A stretch of 37,305 nucleotides of DNA from CAYOEZ01 sp964402955 (GCA_964402955.1 CAYOEZ010000017.1:1-37305), one strand, 5' to 3'; counted from the stretch's first letter, positions 8,658-16,941 are shown. Notes: generated by a model not told the origin, from the sequence alone. Numbers and translations: made by a program.

Positions 8658-9218
8658 ATGCCAGTAGACAAAGTTCTTACAGACTGCGAAGCCCACATGA
8701 AGAAGTCTGTGCAGGCCCTGCAGGACGACTTGGCCACCATTCGCACCGGCCGGGCTTCTCCGGCCCTGATTGAGCACCTGCATGTTGAGGCGTATGGCGT
8801 CACCACCCCTCTCAACCAGTTGGCGAGCATTTCTGCTCCAGAGGTGCGCTTGCTGGTTGTGCAACCGTGGGATCAGCACATGGTTGGGGCAATCGAAAAG
8901 GCCATCTTGAAGTCGGATCTGGGGCTCAACCCCACCAATGATGGCCGTGTGATTCGCGTGGCGATCCCCTACCTGAGCGAAGATCGGCGCAAGGATCTGA
9001 TCAAGGTCACCCACAAGAAAGTAGAAGAAGGTCGCGTGATCATTCGCGCCCACCGCCACGAAGCGATGGAAGCGATGGAGCGCATGCAGAAGGGCAAAGA
9101 GATCTCTGAAGACGACTTGAAGCGCGGCAAAGATCGCTTGCAGAAGATTACCGATTCCTTCGTTGCCAGAGTGGAAGAAGTCGGCACCAGCAAGGAAGAT
9201 GAAATCCTGGAAGTTTAG
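8658..9218 (+). CDS. frr: Ribosome recycling factor
   Basis: RRF splits post-termination ribosomes together with EF-G. The 186-residue product has the expected three-helix plus beta domain layout: CEAHMKKSVQALQDDLATIR, then RTGRASPALIEHLHVEAYG, IPYLSEDRRKDLIK and a C-terminal helix ending VEEVGTSKEDEILEV. Two adjacent ATG codons occur at 8655 and 8658; the strong GGAGGTG at 8646-8652 sits 5 nt from the second, so 8658 is preferred. pyrH ends 96 nt upstream and uppS begins 20 nt downstream. Confidence 0.97.
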   Translation: MPVDKVLTDCEAHMKKSVQALQDDLATIRTGRASPALIEHLHVEAYGVTTPLNQLASISAPEVRLLVVQPWDQHMVGAIEKAILKSDLGLNPTNDGRVIRVAIPYLSEDRRKDLIKVTHKKVEEGRVIIRAHRHEAMEAMERMQKGKEISEDDLKRGKDRLQKITDSFVARVEEVGTSKEDEILEV

Positions 9219-9238
9219 TTGGCGATTGGACGATAGAC

Positions 9239-9973
9239 GTGACAACACCTGCACCCGTGAACAGTGACCCGCAACAAACAAGGGTACCACGCCACGTGGC
9301 TATCATCATGGATGGTAATGGGCGCTGGGCGCGCCAGCGTGGGCTGCCGCGTCTGGCAGGGCATCGGGCTGGCACCGAGAACGTGCGGCGCACGACGCGC
9401 GCCTGCCTCGACGCGGGCATTCAGGTTCTCAGCCTCTATGCGTTCTCTACCGAAAACTGGGACCGCCCCGTCGATGAAGTGCGTGGCCTGATGCTGATTC
9501 TCGAAGAAGTGATCGGCCGTGAGACGGCTGCTCTGCACAAAGAAGGCGTGGCCATTCGCCACCTGGGGCGCAAAGAGGAGCTTTCTGATAGCCTGCGCCG
9601 CAAGATCGAGCAGGCGGAAGAGCTCACACGCAACAACACGCGTATGACGCTCAACATCGCCTTCAACTATGGCGGACGGCGTGAGATACTTGATGCCGTG
9701 CGCCGCCTGGTTGCTGATGGGGTGGATGTGGCGACGCTGGATGAAGCGACCTTTTCTCGCTACTTGTACACCGTGGGCCAGCCCGACCCCGATCTCGTCA
9801 TCAGGACGGCGGGGGAGATGCGCCTCTCCAACTTCCTGATCTGGCAGGCAAGCTACGCTGAATACTACTCGACTCCGATCTACTGGCCAGACTTCGACCG
9901 CGAGGAACTGCGCAAGGCGCTCGATGCGTATGCCCAGCGCAAGCGCAAGTTCGGCAAGCTCGCAGACGACTAG
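9239..9973 (+). CDS. uppS: Isoprenyl transferase (undecaprenyl diphosphate synthase)
   Basis: A cis-prenyltransferase that extends farnesyl diphosphate with isopentenyl diphosphate to make the C55 lipid carrier for cell-wall and glycan synthesis. Motifs include IIMDGNGRWARQRG (catalytic Asp), AGHRAGTENVR, YAFSTENWDRP, NIAFNYGGRREI and IRTAGEMRLSNFLIWQ near the C-terminus. The usual E-Y-Y-ST-P-WPDF end is present. Length 244 residues is typical. The start is GTG at 9239 with only a weak ribosome binding site, 20 nt after frr, so translation is probably coupled. It consumes the product of the MEP genes downstream. Confidence 0.97.
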   Translation: MTTPAPVNSDPQQTRVPRHVAIIMDGNGRWARQRGLPRLAGHRAGTENVRRTTRACLDAGIQVLSLYAFSTENWDRPVDEVRGLMLILEEVIGRETAALHKEGVAIRHLGRKEELSDSLRRKIEQAEELTRNNTRMTLNIAFNYGGRREILDAVRRLVADGVDVATLDEATFSRYLYTVGQPDPDLVIRTAGEMRLSNFLIWQASYAEYYSTPIYWPDFDREELRKALDAYAQRKRKFGKLADD

Positions 9974-9979
9974 ACACGG

Positions 9980-10032
9980 TAGAACGCAGGCGAGCGCAGA
10001 TGGGGAGGCAGTTGCTGCTCGTCTGCGTTCTA
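9980..10032. repeat. Hairpin repeat in the uppS-cdsA spacer
   Basis: The arms TAGAACGCAGGCGAGC and GCTCGTCTGCGTTCTA pair over 16 positions with one G-T wobble around a 21-nt loop. The GAACGCAG text resembles the other GCAGAG/CAGAGAAC elements of the window, making it a probable diverged member. Confidence 0.7.
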
Positions 10033-10052
10033 TCTTCATGTGAGGTGAGTCT

Positions 10053-10841
10053 GTGCTGCGCACACGCGCTATCTCAGCGATCGTCCTCGTCATTCCTATT
10101 GCTTCCCTGCTCTGGCTGGGGGGCATCCCCTGGCTGGCCGGCATGGTCCTCGTCGCCGGTTTGGGCGTCTATGAACTCTCGTCCGCTCTCCGTCAAGCCG
10201 GCCACCACCCCGTCCCGGCCGGAGGCTTTCTCGCAGTTGCCCTGCCGTGCATTGCATACGTCGACCCTTCCCTCACTCTATTGCTACCTGCTATCGCCCT
10301 GACGATTGCCGCATCACTGGTGGTGGCGATGATGAGACTCACATTGGATGGCGCCATTGTCGACTGGGCGCTGTCACTCGCCGGTATGCTCTACGTGACC
10401 CTCCCGCTGGCATACTTCGTCGCGCTGCGCGTGCACCAGGGCTTGTCATGGATGCTTGTGGCCCTCATCTGCACCTGGACGTGCGACAGCGCCGCCCTGC
10501 TGGTGGGCCGCACGATTGGCCGCCATGCCTTTGCTCCGCGTATCAGCCCCAAGAAGACCTGGGAGGGCACAATCGGCGGCGTTCTCGTCGCGACTGTGGC
10601 GGGGACCGTTGTGGCGCCGCTGCTCAATATGCCCGCGCTCGCCGGTCTTGTGCTGGGTTGCGCCATTGCCGTTGCCGCAGTTGTTGGAGATCTAGCGGAA
10701 TCTTTCATCAAGCGCCAGCTTGCGATCAAGGATTCCGGCTCGCTTATCCCCGGACACGGCGGCGTGCTCGACCGCGTCGATAGCCTGCTCTTTACCGTGC
10801 CGCTTGTCTATTATGTTTCGCTATGGTGGAGTCGACTCTAA
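10053..10841 (+). CDS. cdsA: Phosphatidate cytidylyltransferase
   Basis: A membrane enzyme that makes CDP-diacylglycerol from phosphatidic acid and CTP, the branch point to phosphatidylglycerol and related lipids. The 262-residue protein is strongly hydrophobic with about eight membrane segments. The C-terminal signature is complete: SFIKRQLAIKDSGSL followed by IPGHGGVLDRVDSLL, containing the KD and HGGxxDRxD residues that bind substrate and metal. GTG at 10053 is preceded by GAGGTG at 10042-10047. The next gene starts 3 nt after its stop. Confidence 0.96.
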   Translation: MLRTRAISAIVLVIPIASLLWLGGIPWLAGMVLVAGLGVYELSSALRQAGHHPVPAGGFLAVALPCIAYVDPSLTLLLPAIALTIAASLVVAMMRLTLDGAIVDWALSLAGMLYVTLPLAYFVALRVHQGLSWMLVALICTWTCDSAALLVGRTIGRHAFAPRISPKKTWEGTIGGVLVATVAGTVVAPLLNMPALAGLVLGCAIAVAAVVGDLAESFIKRQLAIKDSGSLIPGHGGVLDRVDSLLFTVPLVYYVSLWWSRL

Positions 10842-10844
10842 TCT

Positions 10845-12791
10845 ATGGTGACGTTGCCGCTGACGACTGCCCTGGCCCTGCTCCATCTCTTTCTCGCCTC
10901 GGCCAATGCCATTGTCGCCTTCTCGCTGCTCGTTTATATCCTCACCCGCACACCGCGCAACACAACGACACTCTCGTTCATTGTGCTGGCTGCATTGGTT
11001 ACGGCAATGTGGGTCGGGGAAGCCGGGCACAGCAGCGTGCGTGATACGACGGCAGCCTCTCTTGCCGAAGCTGTCTTCTGGCTGCGCGTGCAGGCGCTGG
11101 GCTTGGCCTTGTTGCCCGCGGCCTATTTGCATTTTTCCGATATTCTGTTGCGCAGCACAGGCTCACTGTCTGTGGGCCGGCGCGCCGCCGTGGTCGCCGC
11201 CTATGCCATTGGGACACTATGGCTGGCGTTGACGTGGTTGACAGATCTGGTCATTGCCGGACCGGCGCTCACCGTCTGGGGCACACATTTCCGCGCCGGC
11301 GCGCTCTATCCTCTCTTCGTCGTCTACGCCATCGGCCTGACGCTGTGGAGCCTCCTCAATTTCTTCCGCACCCGCGCGCGCTGCCTGACTGCCTCGCTGC
11401 GCCGGCGTATGGCCTATCTGGGGCTCAGTTTTGTCGTGCCTGCCTTGGGCATGATTCCCTACCTGCTGGCGACGTATGCGCTCGACGTGTTGCCCGATCC
11501 GTGGCTTGCCGTCCTGCCGGTCTGTGGCAGCATCGGCGTGACGATCATGATGGTTGCTCTGGCCTACATCGTGTCCTATCAGGGTGTGTTTCTGTCTGAT
11601 CGTGTTGTCAAACAGAGCTTGATCAACTACTTGCTGCGTGGGCCATTTCTGGGCGTCGCCATTACCTTCATCATCATTACCGTGCCTCGCCTGGGCCGCG
11701 TCTTTGCCGTTTTCACTGATCGCTTCCAGGTGTTCGCGGTCGTGTTTGTTATTGTCGTCCTCCAGGCTCTGCTCGACCGCTTGCGCCCTCTCATCGACCG
11801 TATCATCCAGCAGGATGAAGAGATCGTCTGGTTGGAAGAACTGAACCAGCGCCTGCTGACCTCATCTGACCTGAGCGAGTTGCTCGATAATACTCTCATC
11901 GCCGTGTGCGAGGTTCTGCGCGTGCCATCCGGTTTCATCATTGCTCCCGATCGGCGCACGTCCGAGTTCTGCGTGCAGGCAGTCGTGGGGCCGGCGACGA
12001 AGGCAGAGGCATTTCTGGCTGCGACAGACACCGCTGCGCTGGTGCGCAGTGCTGAGAGCAGCCTCAGTGAAGCCAACGGCGGCGGTGTGCACACGCTGGT
12101 AGAGAATGGATACTGGCTTTTCCCGTTGGCGGGCCGCAACGACGCTGCGTCCGGCATCCTGGCGGCGGAGCGCCCGGCGCAACGTACCGATCTGACAGAC
12201 GAGGAGAACGAAATCGTAGCCGTCCTGGTCGATCGGGCCAGCGTCGCCGTTGAGGATGTGCAGCTTCAGCGCAGCATACTGGACACACTCAAAGGCTTTG
12301 CTCCAGAGATCGAGCAGGTGCAGCAGTGGGGCAGCCAGTTGCGCTACGCCAGCCCGTCGGCCCTGGCGCAATTGGAGGCTGATCCGCTCTACACGCCGGA
12401 GTTCCATCACGCCGTGCGCGAGGCGCTCTCGCATTACTGGGGAGGACCGAAGCTGACGGGTAATCGCCTCCTGACGCTGGGGGTGGTGCAGGCGGCGCTT
12501 GCTGACAACAACAATAACCCGAGCCAGGCGCTGCGCTCTGTCCTTCGCCAGGCGGTGGAGACTATGCGCCCGCCCGATGAGCGTGACCCCATGAGCAGCG
12601 AGTGGATTCTCTACAACATCCTGCGTCTGCGTTTCCTGCAGGGCAAGCGTGTGAAGGAAATCGTCCAGGAACTGGCGATGAGCGAGTCGGACTTCTACCG
12701 TAAAGAGCGGGCAGCGATTCGCGAGGTGGCGCGGGCGCTGGCCTTGCTGGAGAATGCCCAGAATGCCCATGTGGAGCGCCAAAGGCAGTAA
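10845..12791 (+). CDS. Multi-pass membrane sensor with GAF-like region and C-terminal HTH
   Basis: I recognise no named family for this 648-residue protein, but its parts can be read. Residues 1 to about 310 hold roughly nine hydrophobic segments, similar in style to the 7TM input regions of histidine kinases. A linker (IQQDEEIVWLEELNQRLL) leads into a GAF-like region from about 335 to 480. There is no HisKA or ATPase domain. Near the end WILYNILRLRFLQGKRVKEIV and ELAMSESDFYRKERAAI look like a helix-turn-helix of sigma region-4 style. This suggests a one-component membrane-bound regulator; the signal and targets are unknown. It starts 3 nt after cdsA, so it is co-translated with lipid genes. 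A terminator-like hairpin follows. Confidence 0.75.
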   Translation: MVTLPLTTALALLHLFLASANAIVAFSLLVYILTRTPRNTTTLSFIVLAALVTAMWVGEAGHSSVRDTTAASLAEAVFWLRVQALGLALLPAAYLHFSDILLRSTGSLSVGRRAAVVAAYAIGTLWLALTWLTDLVIAGPALTVWGTHFRAGALYPLFVVYAIGLTLWSLLNFFRTRARCLTASLRRRMAYLGLSFVVPALGMIPYLLATYALDVLPDPWLAVLPVCGSIGVTIMMVALAYIVSYQGVFLSDRVVKQSLINYLLRGPFLGVAITFIIITVPRLGRVFAVFTDRFQVFAVVFVIVVLQALLDRLRPLIDRIIQQDEEIVWLEELNQRLLTSSDLSELLDNTLIAVCEVLRVPSGFIIAPDRRTSEFCVQAVVGPATKAEAFLAATDTAALVRSAESSLSEANGGGVHTLVENGYWLFPLAGRNDAASGILAAERPAQRTDLTDEENEIVAVLVDRASVAVEDVQLQRSILDTLKGFAPEIEQVQQWGSQLRYASPSALAQLEADPLYTPEFHHAVREALSHYWGGPKLTGNRLLTLGVVQAALADNNNNPSQALRSVLRQAVETMRPPDERDPMSSEWILYNILRLRFLQGKRVKEIVQELAMSESDFYRKERAAIREVARALALLENAQNAHVERQRQ

Positions 12792-12830
12792 ATGATAGCT
12801 TTTGGCAGCGCCACAACGTGCAAAATGCGC

Positions 12831-12836
12831 TATAAT
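12831..12836 (+). promoter_or_regulatory. Perfect -10 box ahead of the thiolase/MEP operon
   Basis: TATAAT at 12831-12836 matches the consensus exactly, but no good -35 lies 16-18 bp upstream; the nearest, TTGGCA at 12802-12807, is 23 bp away. A start near 12843 would put the adjacent hairpin at the 5' end of the mRNA. Confidence 0.4.
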
Positions 12837-12840
12837 GCTT

Positions 12841-12866
12841 GCCAGAGAGAAATCTCTGGCTTTCTT
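12841..12866 (+). terminator. Terminator-like hairpin after the rpsB-to-sensor block
   Basis: GCCAGAGA-GAAA-TCTCTGGC is an 8-bp stem with a GAAA tetraloop followed by TTTCTT. It begins 49 nt after the sensor gene stop. The stem is modest and the T-run is interrupted, so termination may be partial. Confidence 0.55.
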
Positions 12867-12925
12867 GTGCCCTGAGCATGGCTTGCTGCGCAGCCGCTTC
12901 TACAACATGCAACTGTGATGGTACT

Positions 12926-14071
12926 ATGCAATCTGTCAGCATCGTAGGCATTGGCCAGATTCCGGTTTGCTGGGGAAGCGACCGCTCTCTGAGCGACATG
13001 GCGGTAGAGTCGCTCCGCCTCGCTCTGCTGGACGCCGATGTGCGGCGCGTGCAGGCGCTCTACGTTGGCGCGACGCAGGTGGGCCGCCTTGAGCGCCAGG
13101 AGAACCTTGCTGCGCTGGTAGCCCAGGAAGCCGGTCTGCCGGGTATCGAAGCGCTGGCGGTCGACGCCGGCTGTGGCAGCGGCGGTGTTGCGCTGCATGT
13201 CGGCGTCATGTCTGTCGCAGCGGGAGTATGCGATGTTGTGGCTGTGAGCGGCGTGGGCAAGATGCTCACGCAGGCACTGGCAACTGCTACGGCAGGTCTG
13301 GCGGCCGGGGCCAGTGACGAAAGTGGGTTGGGCCTGACGCTGGCGGGCTTCCATGCTTTGATCATGCGCCGTTACATGTATGAGTTTAGCTGGCGGCGCG
13401 ACGATTTCGCCAACTTCGCCATCGATGCACGCCGCAACGCCGCCAACAACCCCAACGCCATGTTGCGCCAGCCGCTGACGAAAGAGCAGTACCAACAGGC
13501 GCGGGTTGTCGCCGATCCACTGACGCTGCTGGACATGGCCCCGCCTGGCGATGGCGCGGCGACGGTCATCCTTGCCCGCAGCGACATAGCCGATCGTTTT
13601 CCCACGAAGGCTGTGCGCATAACAGCCTCGACGATCGCCACGGATACGGCAGCGCTGCACGATCGTGCTGACGTTCTTTTCCCTGAGGGTGCGCATCGTT
13701 CGGCCAGAGCGGCCTATGCTCAGGCAGGCCGTACGGCGCAGGACATTGGTCTGTTTGAGCCGCACGACGCCTACACCATCGGCGCTGCGCTCAGCCTGGA
13801 AGCAGCAGGCTTTGCCGAGAAGGGCGAGGGCATACGGCTGGCTCTGGACGGCGCGATTACTTTGCGGGGCCGGATTCCCATCTGTACGATGGGTGGCCTG
13901 GCAGCGGGCGGGCATGCGCCGGGCGCGAGCGGCGTCTATCAGGCCATCGCTGTGGCGCTACAGTTGCGCGACCAGGCCGGCGCCAATCAGGTTGATGGGG
14001 CGCACATTGGCATGGCGCAGAGCATAGGCGGCGGCGGCGCGTGCGTGGCGACGCACATCTTTGAGGTCTGA
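12926..14071 (+). CDS. Thiolase-family acetyl-CoA acetyltransferase (SCP-x/archaeal type)
   Basis: The 381-residue protein has the thiolase fold layout: start MQSVSIVGIGQIPV, a candidate nucleophilic Cys in VDAGCGSGGVALHVG, EPHDAYTIGAAL, then GGLAAGGHAPGASG with the catalytic-type His, and a C-terminal SIGGGGACVATHIF loop. It resembles the short thiolases that in archaea condense acetyl-CoA to acetoacetyl-CoA together with a DUF35 protein. The next gene, 1 nt away, is such a DUF35 protein. No HMG-CoA synthase is present here, so the true substrate is open. ATG at 12926 gives the family start; longer frames upstream would read through the terminator hairpin. Confidence 0.85.
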   Translation: MQSVSIVGIGQIPVCWGSDRSLSDMAVESLRLALLDADVRRVQALYVGATQVGRLERQENLAALVAQEAGLPGIEALAVDAGCGSGGVALHVGVMSVAAGVCDVVAVSGVGKMLTQALATATAGLAAGASDESGLGLTLAGFHALIMRRYMYEFSWRRDDFANFAIDARRNAANNPNAMLRQPLTKEQYQQARVVADPLTLLDMAPPGDGAATVILARSDIADRFPTKAVRITASTIATDTAALHDRADVLFPEGAHRSARAAYAQAGRTAQDIGLFEPHDAYTIGAALSLEAAGFAEKGEGIRLALDGAITLRGRIPICTMGGLAAGGHAPGASGVYQAIAVALQLRDQAGANQVDGAHIGMAQSIGGGGACVATHIFEV

Positions 14072-14072
14072 C

Positions 14073-14408
14073 ATGATTCCTCTCACCGGCTCGTTTTGTC
14101 CGTATTGCTGTGAGATGTTCTATCCCGTGCGGTTGGCCTGCCCGCGTTGCGGCGCCGGCGACCAGACGGAACAGCCCTTCACCGGCAAAGGCGATGTGTA
14201 TTCATACTCAGTTGTGACCAACGCGCCGGCCGGCTTTGAGGCAGAGGCGCCCTACACGGTTGCGCTTGTGCATCTGGCCGAGGGAGCCTATGTCACGGCA
14301 CGCCTGGATGGCGTTGACGCCAGGGCGCTTTTTGTCGGAATGCCAGTTGAGCTTGCCGCTGAGACGCAGCGGCTGACATTCCGGCTGCGCCGTAGTCTGG
14401 TTGAATAG
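14073..14408 (+). CDS. DUF35 zinc-ribbon/OB-fold protein, thiolase partner
   Basis: The 111-residue protein begins with a rubredoxin-like zinc ribbon of two Cys pairs (CPYCCEMF and CPRCGAG) and continues as an OB-fold (DVYSYSVVTNAP, YTVALVHLAEGAYVTARLDG, VGMPVELA). In known systems DUF35 proteins bridge a thiolase and HMG-CoA synthase and share CoA-binding pockets, or assist thiolase-like enzymes of steroid side-chain breakdown. Here it is 1 nt downstream of the thiolase, with GAGGT at 14063-14067 as ribosome binding site, so the two are almost certainly a complex. It lies directly ahead of dxr. Confidence 0.88.
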   Translation: MIPLTGSFCPYCCEMFYPVRLACPRCGAGDQTEQPFTGKGDVYSYSVVTNAPAGFEAEAPYTVALVHLAEGAYVTARLDGVDARALFVGMPVELAAETQRLTFRLRRSLVE

Positions 14409-14450
14409 AAGTACCGAGCGAAGGCAGCACGATAACACTGGAAAGAGGAC

Positions 14451-15674
14451 ATGATCGACATGGCAATTCGCATAGCAGTTCTGGGCAGCACCGGTTCGGT
14501 TGGGCGGCAAACACTGCAGGTGGCAGAATCGTTGCCGCAGCGGGTGCGTGTGGTCGGGTTGGCAGCGGGCCGAAACACGGAGCTGCTTAATGAGCAAATC
14601 CGGCGCTTCCAGCCGTCTGTTGTGAGCGTTAGCCATCAGGACGCTCGGTCGGCCATTGCCCATCCTGAGGTCCTGGTGGGCGAGGCAGGACTGGTCGCTC
14701 TGGCTACCCATCCTGATGTGGACGTTGTTGTGGTGGCCACATCGGGCAAAGCCGGCCTGGCGCCGACGCTCGCTGCACTGCGCGCCGGCAAGGATGTGGC
14801 GCTGGCCAACAAAGAAGTGCTGGTGATGGCGGGCGAGTTGGTGATGGCTGAAGCCAAAGCGCACGGCAAGGTGATTCGCCCGGTTGATAGCGAGCACAGT
14901 GCTCTTTGGCAATGCATGCAGGGCGAAGACCCGGCATCCATTGCCAATCTGATCTTGACTGCGTCTGGCGGGCCATTCCGTGAATGGGACTGGCAGCAAC
15001 TGGCGACGGCCACCGTGGCCGATGCGCTCAAGCATCCCAATTGGAGCATGGGCAAGAAGATTACAGTTGACTCGGCCACCTTGATGAACAAAGGCTTTGA
15101 GGTGATTGAGGCGCACTGGCTGTTCGACATTCCCTATGAGCAGATCCAGGTCACGATTCATCCGCAGAGCATCGTCCATTCGATGGTCGAGTTCCGTGAT
15201 GGATCGCTGAAGGCGCAACTCGGCTCGCCCGATATGCGCCTGCCCATCCAGTATGCTATCCTCTATCCGGAACGACTGACCGGACGCGTCACGCGCCTGG
15301 ATTGGCGACAGCTCAAGAGCCTGACCTTTGAGGAACCAGACGGGCATCGGTTCCCCTGTCTGCTGCTGGCGCAGCAGGCCGGGTGGCATGGCGCGACGTA
15401 TCCTGCGGTGCTGAGCGCGGCCGATGAGGTCGCTGTGGAAGCGTTTCTTGACGCCAAAATGACGTTCCTGCACATCGCTGAGATTGTCGATGAGGTGCTG
15501 AGCGCACACCGTCCCGTGACCCGGCCAACGATGGATGACATCGTCGCCGCCGACGAGTGGGCGCGCCGCACAGCTCGGTCTCTGATTGACAAGCGCAGCG
15601 GCAAGCGTGAGCTTGTGTTCTCGTCTGCTGTCATGCCGACGATGGCCTTCGTTAAGCGGGCGCGGGCAAAGTAA
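14451..15674 (+). CDS. dxr: 1-deoxy-D-xylulose 5-phosphate reductoisomerase
   Basis: Second enzyme of the MEP pathway: NADPH-dependent conversion of DXP to 2-C-methyl-erythritol 4-phosphate. The NADPH motif AVLGSTGSVGRQTL opens the protein, followed by ALANKEVLVMAGEL, the metal-binding PVDSEHSALWQC, LTASGGPFR, HPNWSMGKKITVDSATLMNK and IHPQSIVHSMVEF. Length (407 residues) is normal. ATG at 14451 and ATG at 14460 are both possible; the second gives the usual MAIRIAVLGSTG start, while GGAAAG is better spaced for the first. It follows the DUF35 gene by 42 nt. Confidence 0.97.
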   Translation: MIDMAIRIAVLGSTGSVGRQTLQVAESLPQRVRVVGLAAGRNTELLNEQIRRFQPSVVSVSHQDARSAIAHPEVLVGEAGLVALATHPDVDVVVVATSGKAGLAPTLAALRAGKDVALANKEVLVMAGELVMAEAKAHGKVIRPVDSEHSALWQCMQGEDPASIANLILTASGGPFREWDWQQLATATVADALKHPNWSMGKKITVDSATLMNKGFEVIEAHWLFDIPYEQIQVTIHPQSIVHSMVEFRDGSLKAQLGSPDMRLPIQYAILYPERLTGRVTRLDWRQLKSLTFEEPDGHRFPCLLLAQQAGWHGATYPAVLSAADEVAVEAFLDAKMTFLHIAEIVDEVLSAHRPVTRPTMDDIVAADEWARRTARSLIDKRSGKRELVFSSAVMPTMAFVKRARAK

Positions 15675-15684
15675 GCGAATCTTC

Positions 15685-15718
15685 AGACCCCCGAGGTCTT
15701 CAGAGACCTCGGGGGTCT
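15685..15718. repeat. GACCTCGGGGGTC hairpin between dxr and ispH
   Basis: A perfect 15-bp stem (AGACCCCCGAGGTCT and its complement) with a TCAG loop lies 11 nt after the dxr stop. There is no T-run. Such GC-rich palindromes recur in intergenic spaces of many environmental genomes; it may act as an mRNA stem-loop between operon genes. Confidence 0.85.
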
Positions 15719-15752
15719 TGGGCAGATGCAGGTTTCGCGGTGGAGGGTGGTC

Positions 15753-16886
15753 ATGGCTGCACAGCCGGCGAAAGTCGGGGAGAAGAAGTATTTCGAGAGT
15801 GAGCTGATTGCCTATCTGAGTGCTTCGGGCGAGCCAGCGCGCAGCGACAACGGGCGCATGTCCGTCTACGTTGCCCGCCAGTATGGCTTCTGTCATGGCG
15901 TTATTCGCGCCATCCGCCTGGCTCTGGACACAAGCGAGAGGTATGCCGGCAAGCGTATCTATCTGCTGGGCCAGATGATCCACAACCCATACGTGAATGA
16001 ACAACTACGCAATCGTGGCGTGACAATCCTTGCCATTCCCTGGGAATCACATCTGGCGGCGATCGGCGTACAGGATGTGGTCATTATCCCGGCTTTTGGC
16101 GTCTCGGCAGAGATGATGCAGCGCCTGGCAGCGATCGGCTGCACGGTAGTGGATACGACCTGCGGGGAAGTGATGTCGGTGTGGAAGCGCATCGGGCGCT
16201 ACAACACGTCCGGCTTCACGACCATTATCCACGGCAAGGCCGGGCACGAGGAAACGATCGCCACCAGCTCACGGGCGCGTTCCTATCTGATGGTCAAAGA
16301 CGTAAAGGAAGCGCAGATCGTGGCGGATTTCATCCGCGCCGGCGATCCTGCGCAGGGCCGCGCTCTGCTCGCTCACTTTCCCTCCGCAGCCTATTCTGAT
16401 GGATTCGATCCTGCGCGTGACCTGCAGCAGGTGGGCATGGCGGCACAGACGACGATGTACTCAAGCGAGTTTCTTAAGGTATCCGAGACTATCCATAGCG
16501 CCGTGACTGATCGCTTCGGCGAGGCGGCCAATGAGCATTTTCAAGAGCTTGACACGATCTGCAGCGCCACTCAGGAACGCCAGGATGCCATTGACCAACT
16601 GGCGCGCCAGAGTGATCTTGTGCTTGTCGTGGGCGGGTACAACAGCAGCAACACAACCAATCTGGCGCATGTCGCTGCGCAATACGCTTCGGCCTATCAC
16701 ATTCAGGGCCCCGGCCAGCTAACTCGCACGGAGATACGCCACCAGCCCTATGGCAAGAAGGCTGACGAGACCGTGGCAAACTGGCTGCCCGACAGGCCAT
16801 CTTTGAGCATTGGACTCACGGCAGGCGCTTCGACGCCCGACAGTGTGCTGGAAGAGGTTCTGCACGAGATCATGGCGCTCGCTTGA
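15753..16886 (+). CDS. ispH: 4-hydroxy-3-methylbut-2-enyl diphosphate reductase
   Basis: Last MEP enzyme, an iron-sulfur protein that reduces HMBPP to IPP and DMAPP. The three cluster cysteines are visible in YGFCHGV, VDTTCGEVMS and LDTICSATQERQ, and the substrate loop reads GGYNSSNTTNLAHVA. At 377 residues it is the longer cyanobacterial/plant-like form with an N-terminal extension of about 40 residues and inserts, rather than the roughly 315-residue E. coli form. ATG at 15753 is preferred because GGAGGG at 15742-15747 is 5 nt upstream; an in-frame ATG at 15726 has weaker support. Confidence 0.95.
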   Translation: MAAQPAKVGEKKYFESELIAYLSASGEPARSDNGRMSVYVARQYGFCHGVIRAIRLALDTSERYAGKRIYLLGQMIHNPYVNEQLRNRGVTILAIPWESHLAAIGVQDVVIIPAFGVSAEMMQRLAAIGCTVVDTTCGEVMSVWKRIGRYNTSGFTTIIHGKAGHEETIATSSRARSYLMVKDVKEAQIVADFIRAGDPAQGRALLAHFPSAAYSDGFDPARDLQQVGMAAQTTMYSSEFLKVSETIHSAVTDRFGEAANEHFQELDTICSATQERQDAIDQLARQSDLVLVVGGYNSSNTTNLAHVAAQYASAYHIQGPGQLTRTEIRHQPYGKKADETVANWLPDRPSLSIGLTAGASTPDSVLEEVLHEIMALA

Positions 16887-16941
16887 CCGGAAAGCCGAAC
16901 AGAGGTCTGGCACGAACACTGCCGAGAAGTCAAGGAGAGGA

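Noticed and set aside
8028..9290. 420-codon open frame on the minus strand
   Set aside because: It is antisense to pyrH and frr and has no recognisable features.
10845..12791. Histidine kinase
   Set aside because: There is a kinase-like membrane input region and a GAF-like region, but no H-box or ATP-binding N/G boxes; the C-terminus looks like an HTH.
14208..16004. 598-codon open frame on the minus strand
   Set aside because: It is antisense to the DUF35 gene, dxr and part of ispH; it has Arg/His-rich text without motifs.
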